Origin: Streptomyces benahoarensis
Lineage (GTDB): Bacteria > Actinomycetota > Actinomycetes > Streptomycetales > Streptomycetaceae
Assembly: GCF_007280575.1 (NCBI RefSeq)
Contig: NZ_VKJP01000001.1
Coordinates: forward strand, 96,359-160,358
Direction: 5' to 3'
DNA length: 64,000 bases
The notes beneath the pieces were generated by a model that saw nothing but the letters and a program-made list of their open reading frames with translations, made no database searches and was not told where the DNA came from. This document shows, piece after piece, positions 1-7,991 of this stretch. Position 1 is the first letter of the stretch, and the number at the start of each line of letters is the position of its first letter. Position numbers and translations under genes: made by a program.

Positions 1-250
1 GAGCGACCTCCTCGACGGCGATGGCCGCGGCGAGGGCGTCGACCCCGTCACCGCCGTACTCCTCGGGGATGCCGGGAGCGTGCAGCCCGGCCGCCGTGAG
101 CGTCGCGTAGTTGTCGTGCGGGAAGCCGCCCCGCGCATCGACCTCCGCGGCCCGGGGGCCCAGCTCCTTCTCGGCGACGGTGCGGGCCGCGGCGCGGAAC
201 TCGTCGTACATCGGGGGCAGCAGATACGGCGTGGTGGTGTGGTCGGTCAT
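1..250 (-). CDS. Acyl-CoA dehydrogenase, N-terminal part (window edge)
   Basis: Only the first 83 codons lie in the window; the gene continues beyond position 1. The start ATG is at 250, preceded by a GGA-rich stretch. The visible part is an alpha-helical acyl-CoA dehydrogenase N-terminal domain: it has the ELGPRAAEVDARGGFP segment, then a NYATLTAAGLHAPGIPEEYGG segment that matches the family's 'GL...GI..P..YGG' signature. The enzyme would oxidise an acyl-CoA with FAD. It is divergent from the CoA-transferase gene at 461, so the 210 bp between them should hold both promoters. Substrate cannot be told from this piece. Confidence 0.8.
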   Translation of the reverse strand, partial: MTDHTTTPYLLPPMYDEFRAAARTVAEKELGPRAAEVDARGGFPHDNYATLTAAGLHAPGIPEEYGGDGVDALAAAIAVEEVA

Positions 251-460
251 GGCGGGGTCCTTCCTGAGTGCGGGGATCGGCAGGGGCGCACGGGTCGGTG
301 CGGGCCCGGCTCCATTCCGGCGCACGGTGCGGCGTCACGCCAACATGCAGGTGCACTGAGGTGGGGGAGATGTTCGTGCACCCGCACATCGACGCTGTGG
401 TGGCGGCGCGCCTACGTTCCGCATGCCGGATGCGATCCACCGACGGAAAGGCGTGAAGCG

Positions 461-1675
461 ATGACCGTTCTCCAAGGGCTGCGGGTGCTGGACCTGAGCC
501 GGGTCCTGGCGGGCCCGTACTGCACCGCTCTGCTGGCGGACCTGGGCGCGGATGTGGTCAAGGTCGAGCCGCCCGCCGGTGACGACGCCCGGCGCCTCGG
601 GCCGTTCCGGGAGGGCGAGAGCGTGTACTTCGCCCAGCTCAACCGCGGTAAGCGCAGTATCGCCCTCGATCTGAAGAACCCCGACGACCATGCGCTGCTG
701 CTGCGGCTGGCCGCACGTGCGGATGTCTTCGTCGAGAACTTCCGCCCCGGTGTGGCGCAGCGGCTGGGCATCGACCACGCGGCGCTCGCGGCGGTCAACC
801 CGCGCCTGGTCTACGCGAGCATCTCGGGTTTCGGGCAGAGCGGCCCGATGCGGGAGCACCCCGCCTACGACCTGATCGTGCAGGCGATGTCCGGGCTGAT
901 GGCCGGTACGGGCACACCCGACGGGCAGCCCACCAGGGTCGGTGAGTCGGTCGGTGACCTGATGGCCGGGCTGTTCGCCTCATGGGCCATCAGCACCGCG
1001 CTGTACGACCGCGAACGCAGCGGCCGGGGGCGGCACATCGATGTGGCCATGCTCGACTCGCTGGTGTCGTTGCAGGTGACCGCGATGAGCCTGCTCACCG
1101 CGACCGGCAGCCTGCCGGGGCGGGTCGGCAACCGGCATCCGGTCTCCACGCCGTTCGACACCTACCGCACCGCCGACGGGCTGGTGGCGATCGCGGTGGC
1201 GAGCGATGCGGTGTTCGCGCGGTTCGCCGCTCTGGTGGGGCGGCCCGATCTCCCGTCCGATCCGCGGTTCGGCGACGACACCGCCCGCTCGCGCCACGTC
1301 GAGCAGGTGCGGGAGATCACCGAGGAGTGGTCCACGGGTGTCACGACGGAACAAGCCCTCAAGCTCGCGCGGGCGGTGGGCGTTCCGGCCGCCCCCCTCT
1401 GGGAGCTGACCGATGCGGTGCACAGCGAGCAGATCCGGCAGCGGGGCCTGATCGGCGCGTTCGACCATCCGGTGCTGGGCCGTACGCCGTTCCTCCGGCA
1501 ACCGGCGCGCTTCGGGGACGCCGTGCCAAACCCGGCCGCGGACGCCGTGCCGGACCCGGCGGGGGCCGTGCCGCACAGGCCCGCGACGACGGCCCCGAGC
1601 CCGGCGCTCGGTGAGCATGCCGACGAGATCGTCGAGCAGTGGCTCTCCGGAGAGCGGGACCGCGAGCGCCCGTGA
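461..1675 (+). CDS. CaiB/BaiF family (class III) CoA-transferase
   Basis: 404 residues, the usual size for the family. The N-terminus LQGLRVLDLSRVLAGPYCT, then LLADLGADVVKVEPP, is the class III CoA-transferase signature. A conserved aspartate follows in HPAYDLIVQAMSG (about residues 135-147). Known members move CoA between an acyl-CoA and a free acid through an aspartyl-CoA intermediate. The ATG at 461 is chosen because the signature starts immediately after it; the frame is open further upstream but without family similarity. It is divergent from an acyl-CoA dehydrogenase gene and followed by a broken permease gene, so the three may once have served one catabolic pathway. The substrate is not known. 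Confidence 0.9.
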   Translation: MTVLQGLRVLDLSRVLAGPYCTALLADLGADVVKVEPPAGDDARRLGPFREGESVYFAQLNRGKRSIALDLKNPDDHALLLRLAARADVFVENFRPGVAQRLGIDHAALAAVNPRLVYASISGFGQSGPMREHPAYDLIVQAMSGLMAGTGTPDGQPTRVGESVGDLMAGLFASWAISTALYDRERSGRGRHIDVAMLDSLVSLQVTAMSLLTATGSLPGRVGNRHPVSTPFDTYRTADGLVAIAVASDAVFARFAALVGRPDLPSDPRFGDDTARSRHVEQVREITEEWSTGVTTEQALKLARAVGVPAAPLWELTDAVHSEQIRQRGLIGAFDHPVLGRTPFLRQPARFGDAVPNPAADAVPDPAGAVPHRPATTAPSPALGEHADEIVEQWLSGERDRERP

Positions 1676-1761
1676 GAGGCCAGGGCTCCGGGCGTTCCCC
1701 TCACGCCGTCCCGCACCGATTCCCGAGGATCCGAGGCGCACCACCGAAGAAGGGCATGCAC

Positions 1762-2210
1762 ATGGCAGGCGTGGTAGAGCAGCACTCGATCGACGTGGTG
1801 CCCGATGCCGAACGGCACGGCACCGCCTTCAGCCAGTTCACCCTGTGGCTCGGGGTCAATCTGCAGATCACCGCCGTCGTCACCCGAGGGCTCGCCGTCG
1901 TCTTCGGCGGCGGCGCCTTCTGGTCGGTCATCGGCCTCCTGACCGGCAATCTGCTCGGCGGCGCGGTCATGGCCCTGCACTCGGCCCAGGGGCCGCGCCT
2001 CGGTCTCCCGCAGATGATCTCCAGCCGGGCCCAGTTCGGGGTGCGCGGCGCCGTTGTCCCTCTGGCGCTCGTCATCGTCATGTACATCGGCTTCTTCGCC
2101 AGCGGAAGCGTGCTCGCCGGTCAGGCGGTCGGCGAGCTCACGCATCTCGGCGACACGACCGGCATCGTCGTCTTCGCGCTGGCCACGGCGGTCATCGTGG
2201 CAGTGGCTGC
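1762..2210 (+). pseudogene. NCS1-type purine/cytosine permease, 5' fragment
   Basis: The frame starts with MAGVVEQHSIDVVP (ATG 1762 after AAGAAGGG; an alternative ATG lies at 1756) and shows typical NCS1 cytosine/purine permease sequence: FTLWLGVNLQITAVVTRGLA, ALHSAQGPRLGLPQMISSRAQ and several hydrophobic helices. Family members are about 450-500 residues with 12 helices. Here recognisable sequence stops after about 150 residues near 2210, and the frame then runs into unrelated sequence to a stop at 2430. The gene is therefore truncated by a deletion whose other side is the remnant at 2212-2268. It cannot make a working transporter. Confidence 0.75.
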
Positions 2211-2211
2211 T

Positions 2212-2268
2212 CAGCGCCCGAAGCCGCAGGGAGGGTTCGGCGAGCAGATCGGCAACGGAGACAGGCAC
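2212..2268 (-). pseudogene. N-terminal scrap of a PucR-type regulator
   Basis: On the minus strand a GTG at 2268 opens VPVSVADLLAEPSLRLRAL, which resembles the first residues of PucR purine-catabolism regulators. The similarity ends at about 2212, exactly where the oppositely directed permease fragment ends. The two genes therefore face each other and both have lost their 3' parts. In intact actinobacterial loci a PucR regulator often sits beside nucleobase permease and catabolic genes, which supports the reading, but only about 19 residues are available. Confidence 0.5.
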
Positions 2269-2395
2269 GCGGTGATTGTGCAACAGGGCGGGGTGGCGGC
2301 GGAACGGGGGCTCCCTCCGGCGGTCGGCGCCTCGATCCCCGCGGGGCGGGTCCGCCGACGGAGTTCCGGCCGGGACGGCCCCGCACCCGGACCGC

Positions 2396-3247
2396 TCAGC
2401 CCGGTACGTCCAGCCGTTGGGTGCCGATGACCGACAGCAGTCGCAGGGACTCCTGCGACGGTGAGCCGGGGGCGGCGGTGTAGAGCAGGACCCGCTGGTC
2501 GCGGTCGGCGATGTCCAGGATGTCGCAGGTGACGTCGACGGGTCCGACCAGGGGATGCGCGAAGGTGGAGCAGGTGGCGGGCCGGGCGGCGACGTCGTGT
2601 GCCGCCCAGATCCGGGCGAACTCCTCGCTGCCGTGAAGGAGTTCGCGGACCAGGCCGGTCACCTCCGGGGCGTCGGGGTAGCGCGCCGCGGCGGTCCGCA
2701 GGTGCTGGGCCGCGGTCCGGGCGAACGTATCGGTGTCCCCGAGGCCGTACAACCGTCGGCCGTGGGGGTGCGGGCCGAGGAAGGCGCGCCGGAGGAGGTT
2801 GCGGTCGCGGCGCGGCAGGGCGGAGAAGTCCTCCGTCAAGGCGGCGGCCAGGCCGTTCCAGGCGAGGACCTCGTAGGTCGCCGAGAGGACGAGCGCCGCG
2901 GTCTCCGGCAGGCGGGCGAGCAGGTCGACGAGGCTCTGCCGCACCTCCCGCGAGGGCCCGGGCGGCGGTCCGGGCGGGGCGCCGGCGAGGTGGTGGAGGT
3001 GGTCGCGTTCGGCGTCCGACAGGCGCAGCGCGCGGGCGAGCTGGGCCAGCACCTCGCGGGACGGCGAGGGGGCGCGGGCCTGTTCCAGCCGCGTGTAGTA
3101 CTCGGTCGAGATGAACGCGAGCTGCGCCACCTCCTCGCGGCGCAGCCCCGGGGTGCGGCGGCGCGGTCCGGTGGGCAGGCCCACGGTGGCGGGGAGGAGG
3201 CGCTCGCGCCGACTACGCAGGAAGCCTGCCATTTCTTTTCGGTCCAC
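2396..3247 (-). CDS. XRE-type HTH regulator with MmyB-like ligand domain
   Basis: 283 residues from GTG 3247. An N-terminal helix-turn-helix of the Xre type (about residues 30-90: RRTPGLRREEVAQLAFISTE, then YYTRLEQARAPSPS) is followed by the MmyB-like ligand-binding domain (ALVLSATYEVLAWNGLAAAL, then DVTCDILDIADRDQRVLLYT near the end). This two-domain form is common in Streptomyces, usually beside an oxidoreductase it controls. GTG 3247 is preferred because VDRKEMAGFLRSRRERL matches family N-termini; ATG 3232 is the alternative. It is divergent from the SDR gene at 3336 with an 88-bp gap, so it probably regulates that gene. The ligand is unknown. Confidence 0.88.
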   Translation of the reverse strand: MDRKEMAGFLRSRRERLLPATVGLPTGPRRRTPGLRREEVAQLAFISTEYYTRLEQARAPSPSREVLAQLARALRLSDAERDHLHHLAGAPPGPPPGPSREVRQSLVDLLARLPETAALVLSATYEVLAWNGLAAALTEDFSALPRRDRNLLRRAFLGPHPHGRRLYGLGDTDTFARTAAQHLRTAAARYPDAPEVTGLVRELLHGSEEFARIWAAHDVAARPATCSTFAHPLVGPVDVTCDILDIADRDQRVLLYTAAPGSPSQESLRLLSVIGTQRLDVPG

Positions 3248-3335
3248 CCTTCCCAGTGTGCGCGGGCGGCGGACCGCCCAGCCAGGTACTGCCGGTGCCT
3301 GGATGGGCCCGGCCGCCGGGCCCAGGCTCGTCGGC

Positions 3336-4127
3336 ATGAACCACACATCGCTCACGTCCACCACAGTTCCCGGTCTGCTCGCCGGCAAGGTCGCGTTCGT
3401 CACGGGCGCCGGCCGCGGCATCGGCGCGGCGGCGGCCCGGCTCTTCGCCCGGGAAGGCGCCCGGGTCCTCCTCGCGGCCCGCAGCGCCGATCAGCTCGCG
3501 GCGGTCGCCGAGGAGATCCGCGGGGAGGGTGGCACCGCGGACCACGTCCGGTGCGATCTGGCCGACCCGGCGAGCGTCCGCGCCGCCGTCGGCCGGGCCG
3601 TGGAGCTGTACGGGCGACTCGACGTGGCCTTCAACAACGGCGCGGCGGGCCAGCCGCCCGGCCCGATGGACCAGTTGCCGGAGGAGGAGTTCGACCACGT
3701 CTGCACCGTCACCTTCAAGGGCGTGTGGGTGGCCATGGCCGCGGAGATCGCCGCCATCCGCGCCACCGCCGGGCGCGGCGCCGTCGTCAACACCTCCAGC
3801 GTCGGCAGCCTGATGGCCAACCCGGAGCTGCCCGTGTACGGCGCGGCGAAGGCGGCGGTCAACAGCCTCACCGCGTCGGCGGCCGCCACGTACGGTCCGG
3901 AGGGCATCCGCGTCAACGCCATCGCACCGGGCACCACGCTGACCGAGATGCTGCGGGAGTGGGACGCGAGGTCCCCGGGCACCATCGCCCAGCTCAACGC
4001 CCTGACCCCGCTGGGCCGGGCCGCCGACCCGGACGAGGTCGCCCAGGCCGCGGCCTGGCTGCTGAGCGACCGCGCCTCGTACGTCACGGGCACGGTGCTC
4101 CGGATCGACGGGGGGATGCGGGCCTGA
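3336..4127 (+). CDS. SDR-family NAD(P)-dependent oxidoreductase
   Basis: 263 residues, classical short-chain dehydrogenase. It has the TGAGRGIG nucleotide-binding motif near residues 20-27, NNGAAG in place of the usual NNAG, a catalytic serine in VVNTSSVGSL, and the YGAAK active-site tyrosine and lysine. It ends with the common SYVTGTVLRIDGGM tail. ATG 3336 is the first start after the divergent promoter region. The divergent MmyB-like regulator probably controls it. The substrate is not predictable from sequence. Confidence 0.9.
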   Translation: MNHTSLTSTTVPGLLAGKVAFVTGAGRGIGAAAARLFAREGARVLLAARSADQLAAVAEEIRGEGGTADHVRCDLADPASVRAAVGRAVELYGRLDVAFNNGAAGQPPGPMDQLPEEEFDHVCTVTFKGVWVAMAAEIAAIRATAGRGAVVNTSSVGSLMANPELPVYGAAKAAVNSLTASAAATYGPEGIRVNAIAPGTTLTEMLREWDARSPGTIAQLNALTPLGRAADPDEVAQAAAWLLSDRASYVTGTVLRIDGGMRA

Positions 4128-4214
4128 GGCCGATGCTTGAGGGATTGCTCTCCAAGGCCCAGGGCTCATGGACCGCACCGCACGGCGCGGGTGAGCGCGG
4201 ACCTTCGGCGGGCG

Positions 4215-4245
4215 GGCTCGGCTCCGTACCGTACGGAGCCGAGCC
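4215..4245. terminator. Bidirectional hairpin between convergent genes
   Basis: The arms GGCTCGGCTCC (4215-4225) and GGAGCCGAGCC (4235-4245) are perfectly complementary; pairing can continue into the GTAC pair of the loop. It lies between the 3' ends of the SDR gene (4127) and the glutamate-synthase-like gene (4297), where a two-way terminator is expected. There is no T-tract, as is usual in Streptomyces. Confidence 0.7.
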
Positions 4246-4296
4246 ACGGCACGGCCGCCGGGCGTGGCGCGCAGCGAGCCCCGTGCCCGCCCCGTG

Positions 4297-5841
4297 TCAG
4301 GCCCCCGGCTTCCCGGGAGAGTGCGGCCCTGCCGTCAGCAACTCCGTGATCTCCTCCGCGAGCTGCGGGCCGAGTTCGCCCCAGCCGTCCTTGTAACCGT
4401 AGACACCGGCCAGGGTGCGGGCGTCGTAGTCGCCGTTCAGGATCTCGATGTCGGTGGCGGTGATGAGTGCCGGGTGGGCGACGCCGACGGCGGCCGAGAC
4501 CTTCAGCAGTTCCTTGCGCAGGGTGCGCAGGTAGACGGCGGCGCGGGTGGCCTTCGAGGTCGGGTCGAGGCCGCGGACCAGCCACGGGTCCTGGGTGGCG
4601 ATGCCGGTGGGGCACTTGTCGGTGTGGCACTTCTGCGCCTGGATGCAGCCGATGGACAGCATCGCCTCACGGGCGACGTTGATCATGTCGACGCCCAGGG
4701 CGAAGGCGACCGCGGCGTTCTCGGGCAGGCCGAGCTTGCCGGAGCCGATGAAGGTGAGGTCGTCGGTCAGCCCCTGCTCGGCGAAGGTGCCGTAGACGCG
4801 GGAGAAGCCCATCCGGAACGGCAGCGACACCGAGTCGGAGAAGATCAGGGGCGCCGCGCCGGTGCCGCCCTCGCCGCCGTCGATGGTCACGAAGTCGACC
4901 CCGCGGTCACCGCGCGCCATCAGCGTGGCCAGCTCCTGCCAGAACTCCATCTCCCCCACGGCGCTCTTGATCCCGACGGGCAGGCCGGTCTCGGTGGCGA
5001 GCAGTTCGACGAAGTCGAGCATCGAGTCGACGTCGTGGAACGCGGTGTGCCGCGACGGGGAGGCGCAGTCCTCACCCACCGGGATGCCGCGGATCCCGGC
5101 GATCTCCGGGGTCACCTTCGCGCCCGGCAGCATCCCGCCGAGACCGGGCTTGGCGCCCTGGGAGAGCTTGATCTCCAGCGCCTTGACCGGGGCACCGGCG
5201 ACGACCTCCTTCAGCTTGTCGAGGCTGAAGGTGCCGTCCTCGTTGCGGCAGCCGAAGTACGACGTGCCGATCTGGAGGATGAGGTCACCGCCGTTGCGGT
5301 GGTACGGCGAGAGGCCGCCCTCGCCGGTGTTCTGCATCGTGCCGGCCAGCGCCGCGCCTTCGTTGAGCGCCGTGATCGCCGCGCCGGAGAGCGAACCGAA
5401 GCTCATCGCCGAGATGTTCACCACGCTCGCCGGACGGAACGCCTTGGCGCGCCCGCGCGGCCCGCCCAGCACCTTGGCCGAGGGCAGCGGGGCCTGCGGA
5501 TCGTGCACATCGGGCAGCGCACCCGCGAACGTGCGCTGCTTCACGTAGGCGTGCCCCTGCATGTGCTCGACGTCGTTGTCGGTTCCGAAGCCGAAGTAGT
5601 TGTTCTCCCCCTTCGCCGACGCATAGATCCAGGTGCGCTGGTCGCGGCTGAACGGGCGCTCCTCGTCGTTGGAGGTCACTATGTACTGCCGCAGCTCCGG
5701 CCCGATCGTCTCCAGCAGGTACCGGGCGTGCCCGATCACCGGGAAGTTCCTGAGCAGTGCGTGCTTCTTCTGGATGAGGTCGCGGGCGGCCACCACAGCC
5801 AATGCTGTGGCGGCGGCCGCCCCGATGCTCCGGGCGCGCAT
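4297..5841 (-). CDS. FMN-binding glutamate synthase-like protein
   Basis: 514 residues. It holds the FMN/Fe-S central domain of glutamate synthase large subunits without the glutaminase domain: NISAMSFGSLSGAAITALNE, NTGEGGLSPYH, IKLSQGAKPGLGGMLPG, a TIDGGEGGTGAAP flavin-site loop and the Cys-rich Fe-S segment (CIQAQKCHTDKCPTGIATQD). A hydrophobic N-terminal stretch (about residues 4-22) may be a membrane anchor. ATG 5841 follows a GAGAGGAA ribosome site. Stand-alone proteins of this family have no firmly known substrate; some belong to amine or NMG-like pathways, but no such partner genes are present here. Confidence 0.85.
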   Translation of the reverse strand: MRARSIGAAAATALAVVAARDLIQKKHALLRNFPVIGHARYLLETIGPELRQYIVTSNDEERPFSRDQRTWIYASAKGENNYFGFGTDNDVEHMQGHAYVKQRTFAGALPDVHDPQAPLPSAKVLGGPRGRAKAFRPASVVNISAMSFGSLSGAAITALNEGAALAGTMQNTGEGGLSPYHRNGGDLILQIGTSYFGCRNEDGTFSLDKLKEVVAGAPVKALEIKLSQGAKPGLGGMLPGAKVTPEIAGIRGIPVGEDCASPSRHTAFHDVDSMLDFVELLATETGLPVGIKSAVGEMEFWQELATLMARGDRGVDFVTIDGGEGGTGAAPLIFSDSVSLPFRMGFSRVYGTFAEQGLTDDLTFIGSGKLGLPENAAVAFALGVDMINVAREAMLSIGCIQAQKCHTDKCPTGIATQDPWLVRGLDPTSKATRAAVYLRTLRKELLKVSAAVGVAHPALITATDIEILNGDYDARTLAGVYGYKDGWGELGPQLAEEITELLTAGPHSPGKPGA

Positions 5842-6493
5842 GATCGTTCCTCTCCTCGGTGCTCGACTCCCTCGCCATGCGGTGGGCGTCGTCATGTCGT
5901 GTCGGGCGTTGGGCGGCGGGCACGGCCAAGCGGGCGTCAGCGCCCGCCGGAGAACGCGAAGTGATACTAGAGGCCCGCGCGGAGAGGCATGGGGTCAGGG
6001 TCGTCGGGGGGCCGTCCTCCGCACCGGTCTGCACTGTTCCGCCCGGTGTCGGTCACGCCGCCTTCACGCCTCCGCTCGCACGCCCTTCACTTCGGTACGC
6101 GTTCTTGCCGGATCCGCCGAAGTGCTGCGGAAGCGTCGTCGCCCACGAAGCGGGGCGGTGGGGCGAAGGTGTGCATGTCCCTACCCCCCCAGATCGGCTC
6201 GGTGCGCCCCAGCTCCCGGTCACGGCCCCAGGACCGCGTCGCGGCAGCCCGCAGACCCGCCCCGTACACCCACAGGCGTCGCGCGGAGGGCATCCCACCC
6301 GTCGGCGAGCCACTCCCCGTACGCTGCTTCCGCCCCCTGTTCATCCCCTCATCGCAGCATCACGGCGGATGCTCGGAAAAGGGAAAGAGCGCATGCCGGC
6401 GTTCTGCGACACCAGCGGCTATGAGTGCTCGGCCCACGTCGTCGGGACCGCGGTGGGCCGAGTCCGTTCATGCGAGGCCGTCGGCATGTCCCC
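5842..6493. other. Gene-free stretch
   Basis: About 650 bp between the start of the glutamate-synthase-like gene and the end of the AraC gene. It should hold the promoter of the leftward gene near 5850-5970. Open frames here have arginine/serine-rich, non-family sequence, so I call none. A terminator-like hairpin lies at 6428-6462. Confidence 0.6.
6428..6462 (-). terminator. Hairpin after the AraC gene
   Basis: CTCGGCCCAC (6428-6437) pairs perfectly with GTGGGCCGAG (6453-6462) across a 15-nt loop. It lies 30 bp downstream of the AraC-family stop codon (TAA at 6494-6496 on the minus strand), in terminator position. Confidence 0.5.
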
Positions 6494-7474
6494 TTACGAC
6501 CGCAACGTCTCCGAGGGCGACTCCCCGAACTGCCGGCGGTACGCGACGGAGAAGCGGCCCGGGTGCAGGAAGCCCCAGCGGGAGGCGATGGCGGTGACGG
6601 TCGTGGCGCCCGGGTCGGCGGCCAGGAGTTCCGTGCGGATACGGTCCAGGCGGACCTCGCGCAGGTAGGCGAGGGGTGTCGTGTCGAGGTGGCGGCGGAA
6701 GCCGTCCTGGAGGGCCCGTACACCGACGCCGACGCATTCCGCGATCTCCGCGACGGTGAGCGGTTCGGCGGCGTGCCCCTCGATGACCTCCATGGCGCGG
6801 CGGACCGCGAGCGGGGCGACGCGTGGCTGCTCACCGAGGAGTGCCGGGGTGTAGGTGTGGGGCTGGGCCATCAACAGCTGGGTCATGAGGAGCGATTCGA
6901 GCTGTGTGGTGACGAGGGGCCGGCTGGTCATGCCGCCGGGGCCCTCCGCTTCCCGGCGCATCAGCTCGACGATGTTCAGCCAGGAGCGGGAGCCCGGCGT
7001 GGTGAGGTTCATGCCGAGCGAGAAGCGGATCGGGCGGCGCACGGTGCGGCCGAGCAGGCTGCCCAGGTGCGCTTCGAGGGACGAGCGGTCGAACCACACG
7101 ATCAGCTGCGGATTGCCGCCGCCCCAGCGCATGTCCAGCTTTCCGGTCGGCGAGGGGACGGAGGCGAGTTCGGGAGAGGAAATGATCTCCTCGCGGCCGC
7201 AGGTGATTTCGGCGTATCCGGCGAGCGGTATCTGGACCAGGAAAAAGCTCTCCAGGTCGCCCGGCGTGATCCGGACTTCCGTTCCGTAATCGAGGTAATA
7301 CAGACCTGTCCGGTCGAAGGGTGTGCCGTGCAGCCGGGCGTCGAGCGTCGCCGAGCGCTGCGTGATGCGCAGGTCGTGGGGGCAGAAGGCCCGGCCGACC
7401 TCGGCCCGCGCCTCCCAAATGTCCGCTGTATGGAACAGCTGGTGATTTGCGAGCAGGGGCTCTTCAGCGGACAT
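6494..7474 (-). CDS. AraC-family regulator of the styrene monooxygenase module
   Basis: 326 residues. The N-terminal half is an AraC-binding-like sensor domain (YYLDYGTEVRITPGDLESFF, then IPLAGYAEITCGREEI). The C-terminal ~100 residues are a two-HTH AraC domain (LTVAEIAECVGVGVRALQDGF, then RWGFLHPGRFSVAYRRQFGESP). ATG 7474 follows GGGGGAGGTTCCT, a strong ribosome site. The gene is divergent from the styA1/styA2B pair with a 517-bp intergenic region. The layout makes it the likely substrate-responsive activator of the monooxygenase genes; the inducer is not known. Confidence 0.88.
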   Translation of the reverse strand: MSAEEPLLANHQLFHTADIWEARAEVGRAFCPHDLRITQRSATLDARLHGTPFDRTGLYYLDYGTEVRITPGDLESFFLVQIPLAGYAEITCGREEIISSPELASVPSPTGKLDMRWGGGNPQLIVWFDRSSLEAHLGSLLGRTVRRPIRFSLGMNLTTPGSRSWLNIVELMRREAEGPGGMTSRPLVTTQLESLLMTQLLMAQPHTYTPALLGEQPRVAPLAVRRAMEVIEGHAAEPLTVAEIAECVGVGVRALQDGFRRHLDTTPLAYLREVRLDRIRTELLAADPGATTVTAIASRWGFLHPGRFSVAYRRQFGESPSETLRS

Positions 7475-7991
7475 AGGAACCTCCCCCGCCGAGTTGCGCG
7501 ATCGGGACAGCGACCCGCGTGATCCGGATAGCGCAGATGATCTTGCCATACCAAGGTTGATCCCCGACCGCCGCGGACCCGAGAAAGAAACCAGGGAATT
7601 CAACGATGCAGGGAGTGCCGGGCCGGACCGCGTTCGCCAAGGGCGGCGTCCCGCCCAGCGGACAGTCCGTCGTCCGCTCGCCGCGCGCGACCGGCGCGGC
7701 GAGAGCCGCCGAGGCCGCAGCCCCGCACGTCGCGGCGCCCTTGCCGCTGCTGCCCCGGTTCGCCGGGTCGGCCGGACCCCGGTAGCCCGCCGGGTGACCC
7801 GGACCCCTCCTCTGGCCCCCGGGTGAACCGGCTTCCCTCGGCTGCCCGCCGGACTCCCCCCGCCGGCGGGCAGCCGCCTTCCGCACCACCGCACGCCCAT
7901 CCATTGACGCCGCCGCGTCGCCGAAAAAAGCTGTAACGGCGCACGGCACCGCTCCTTCCCGCACCACCCGCACCCCGGAGGCCCCTTCTTC
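7475..7991. promoter_or_regulatory. Divergent control region between araC and styA1
   Basis: 517 bp with no credible gene. It must hold the promoters of the AraC gene and of styA1. A perfect 13-bp hairpin lies at 7840-7875, inside what would be the styA1 leader or promoter. No AraC half-sites can be assigned by eye. Confidence 0.55.
7840..7875. repeat. Perfect inverted repeat upstream of styA1
   Basis: GGCTGCCCGCCGG (7840-7852) and CCGGCGGGCAGCC (7863-7875) are exact inverted copies with a 10-nt loop. The repeat sits about 115 bp before the styA1 start. It could be an attenuator, a terminator of a leader transcript, or a protein-binding site; the sequence alone does not decide. Confidence 0.6.

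Noticed and set aside
6053..6344. Small minus-strand genes in the gap before the AraC gene
   Set aside because: Arg/Gly/Ser-rich translation, poor ribosome spacing and no family pattern.
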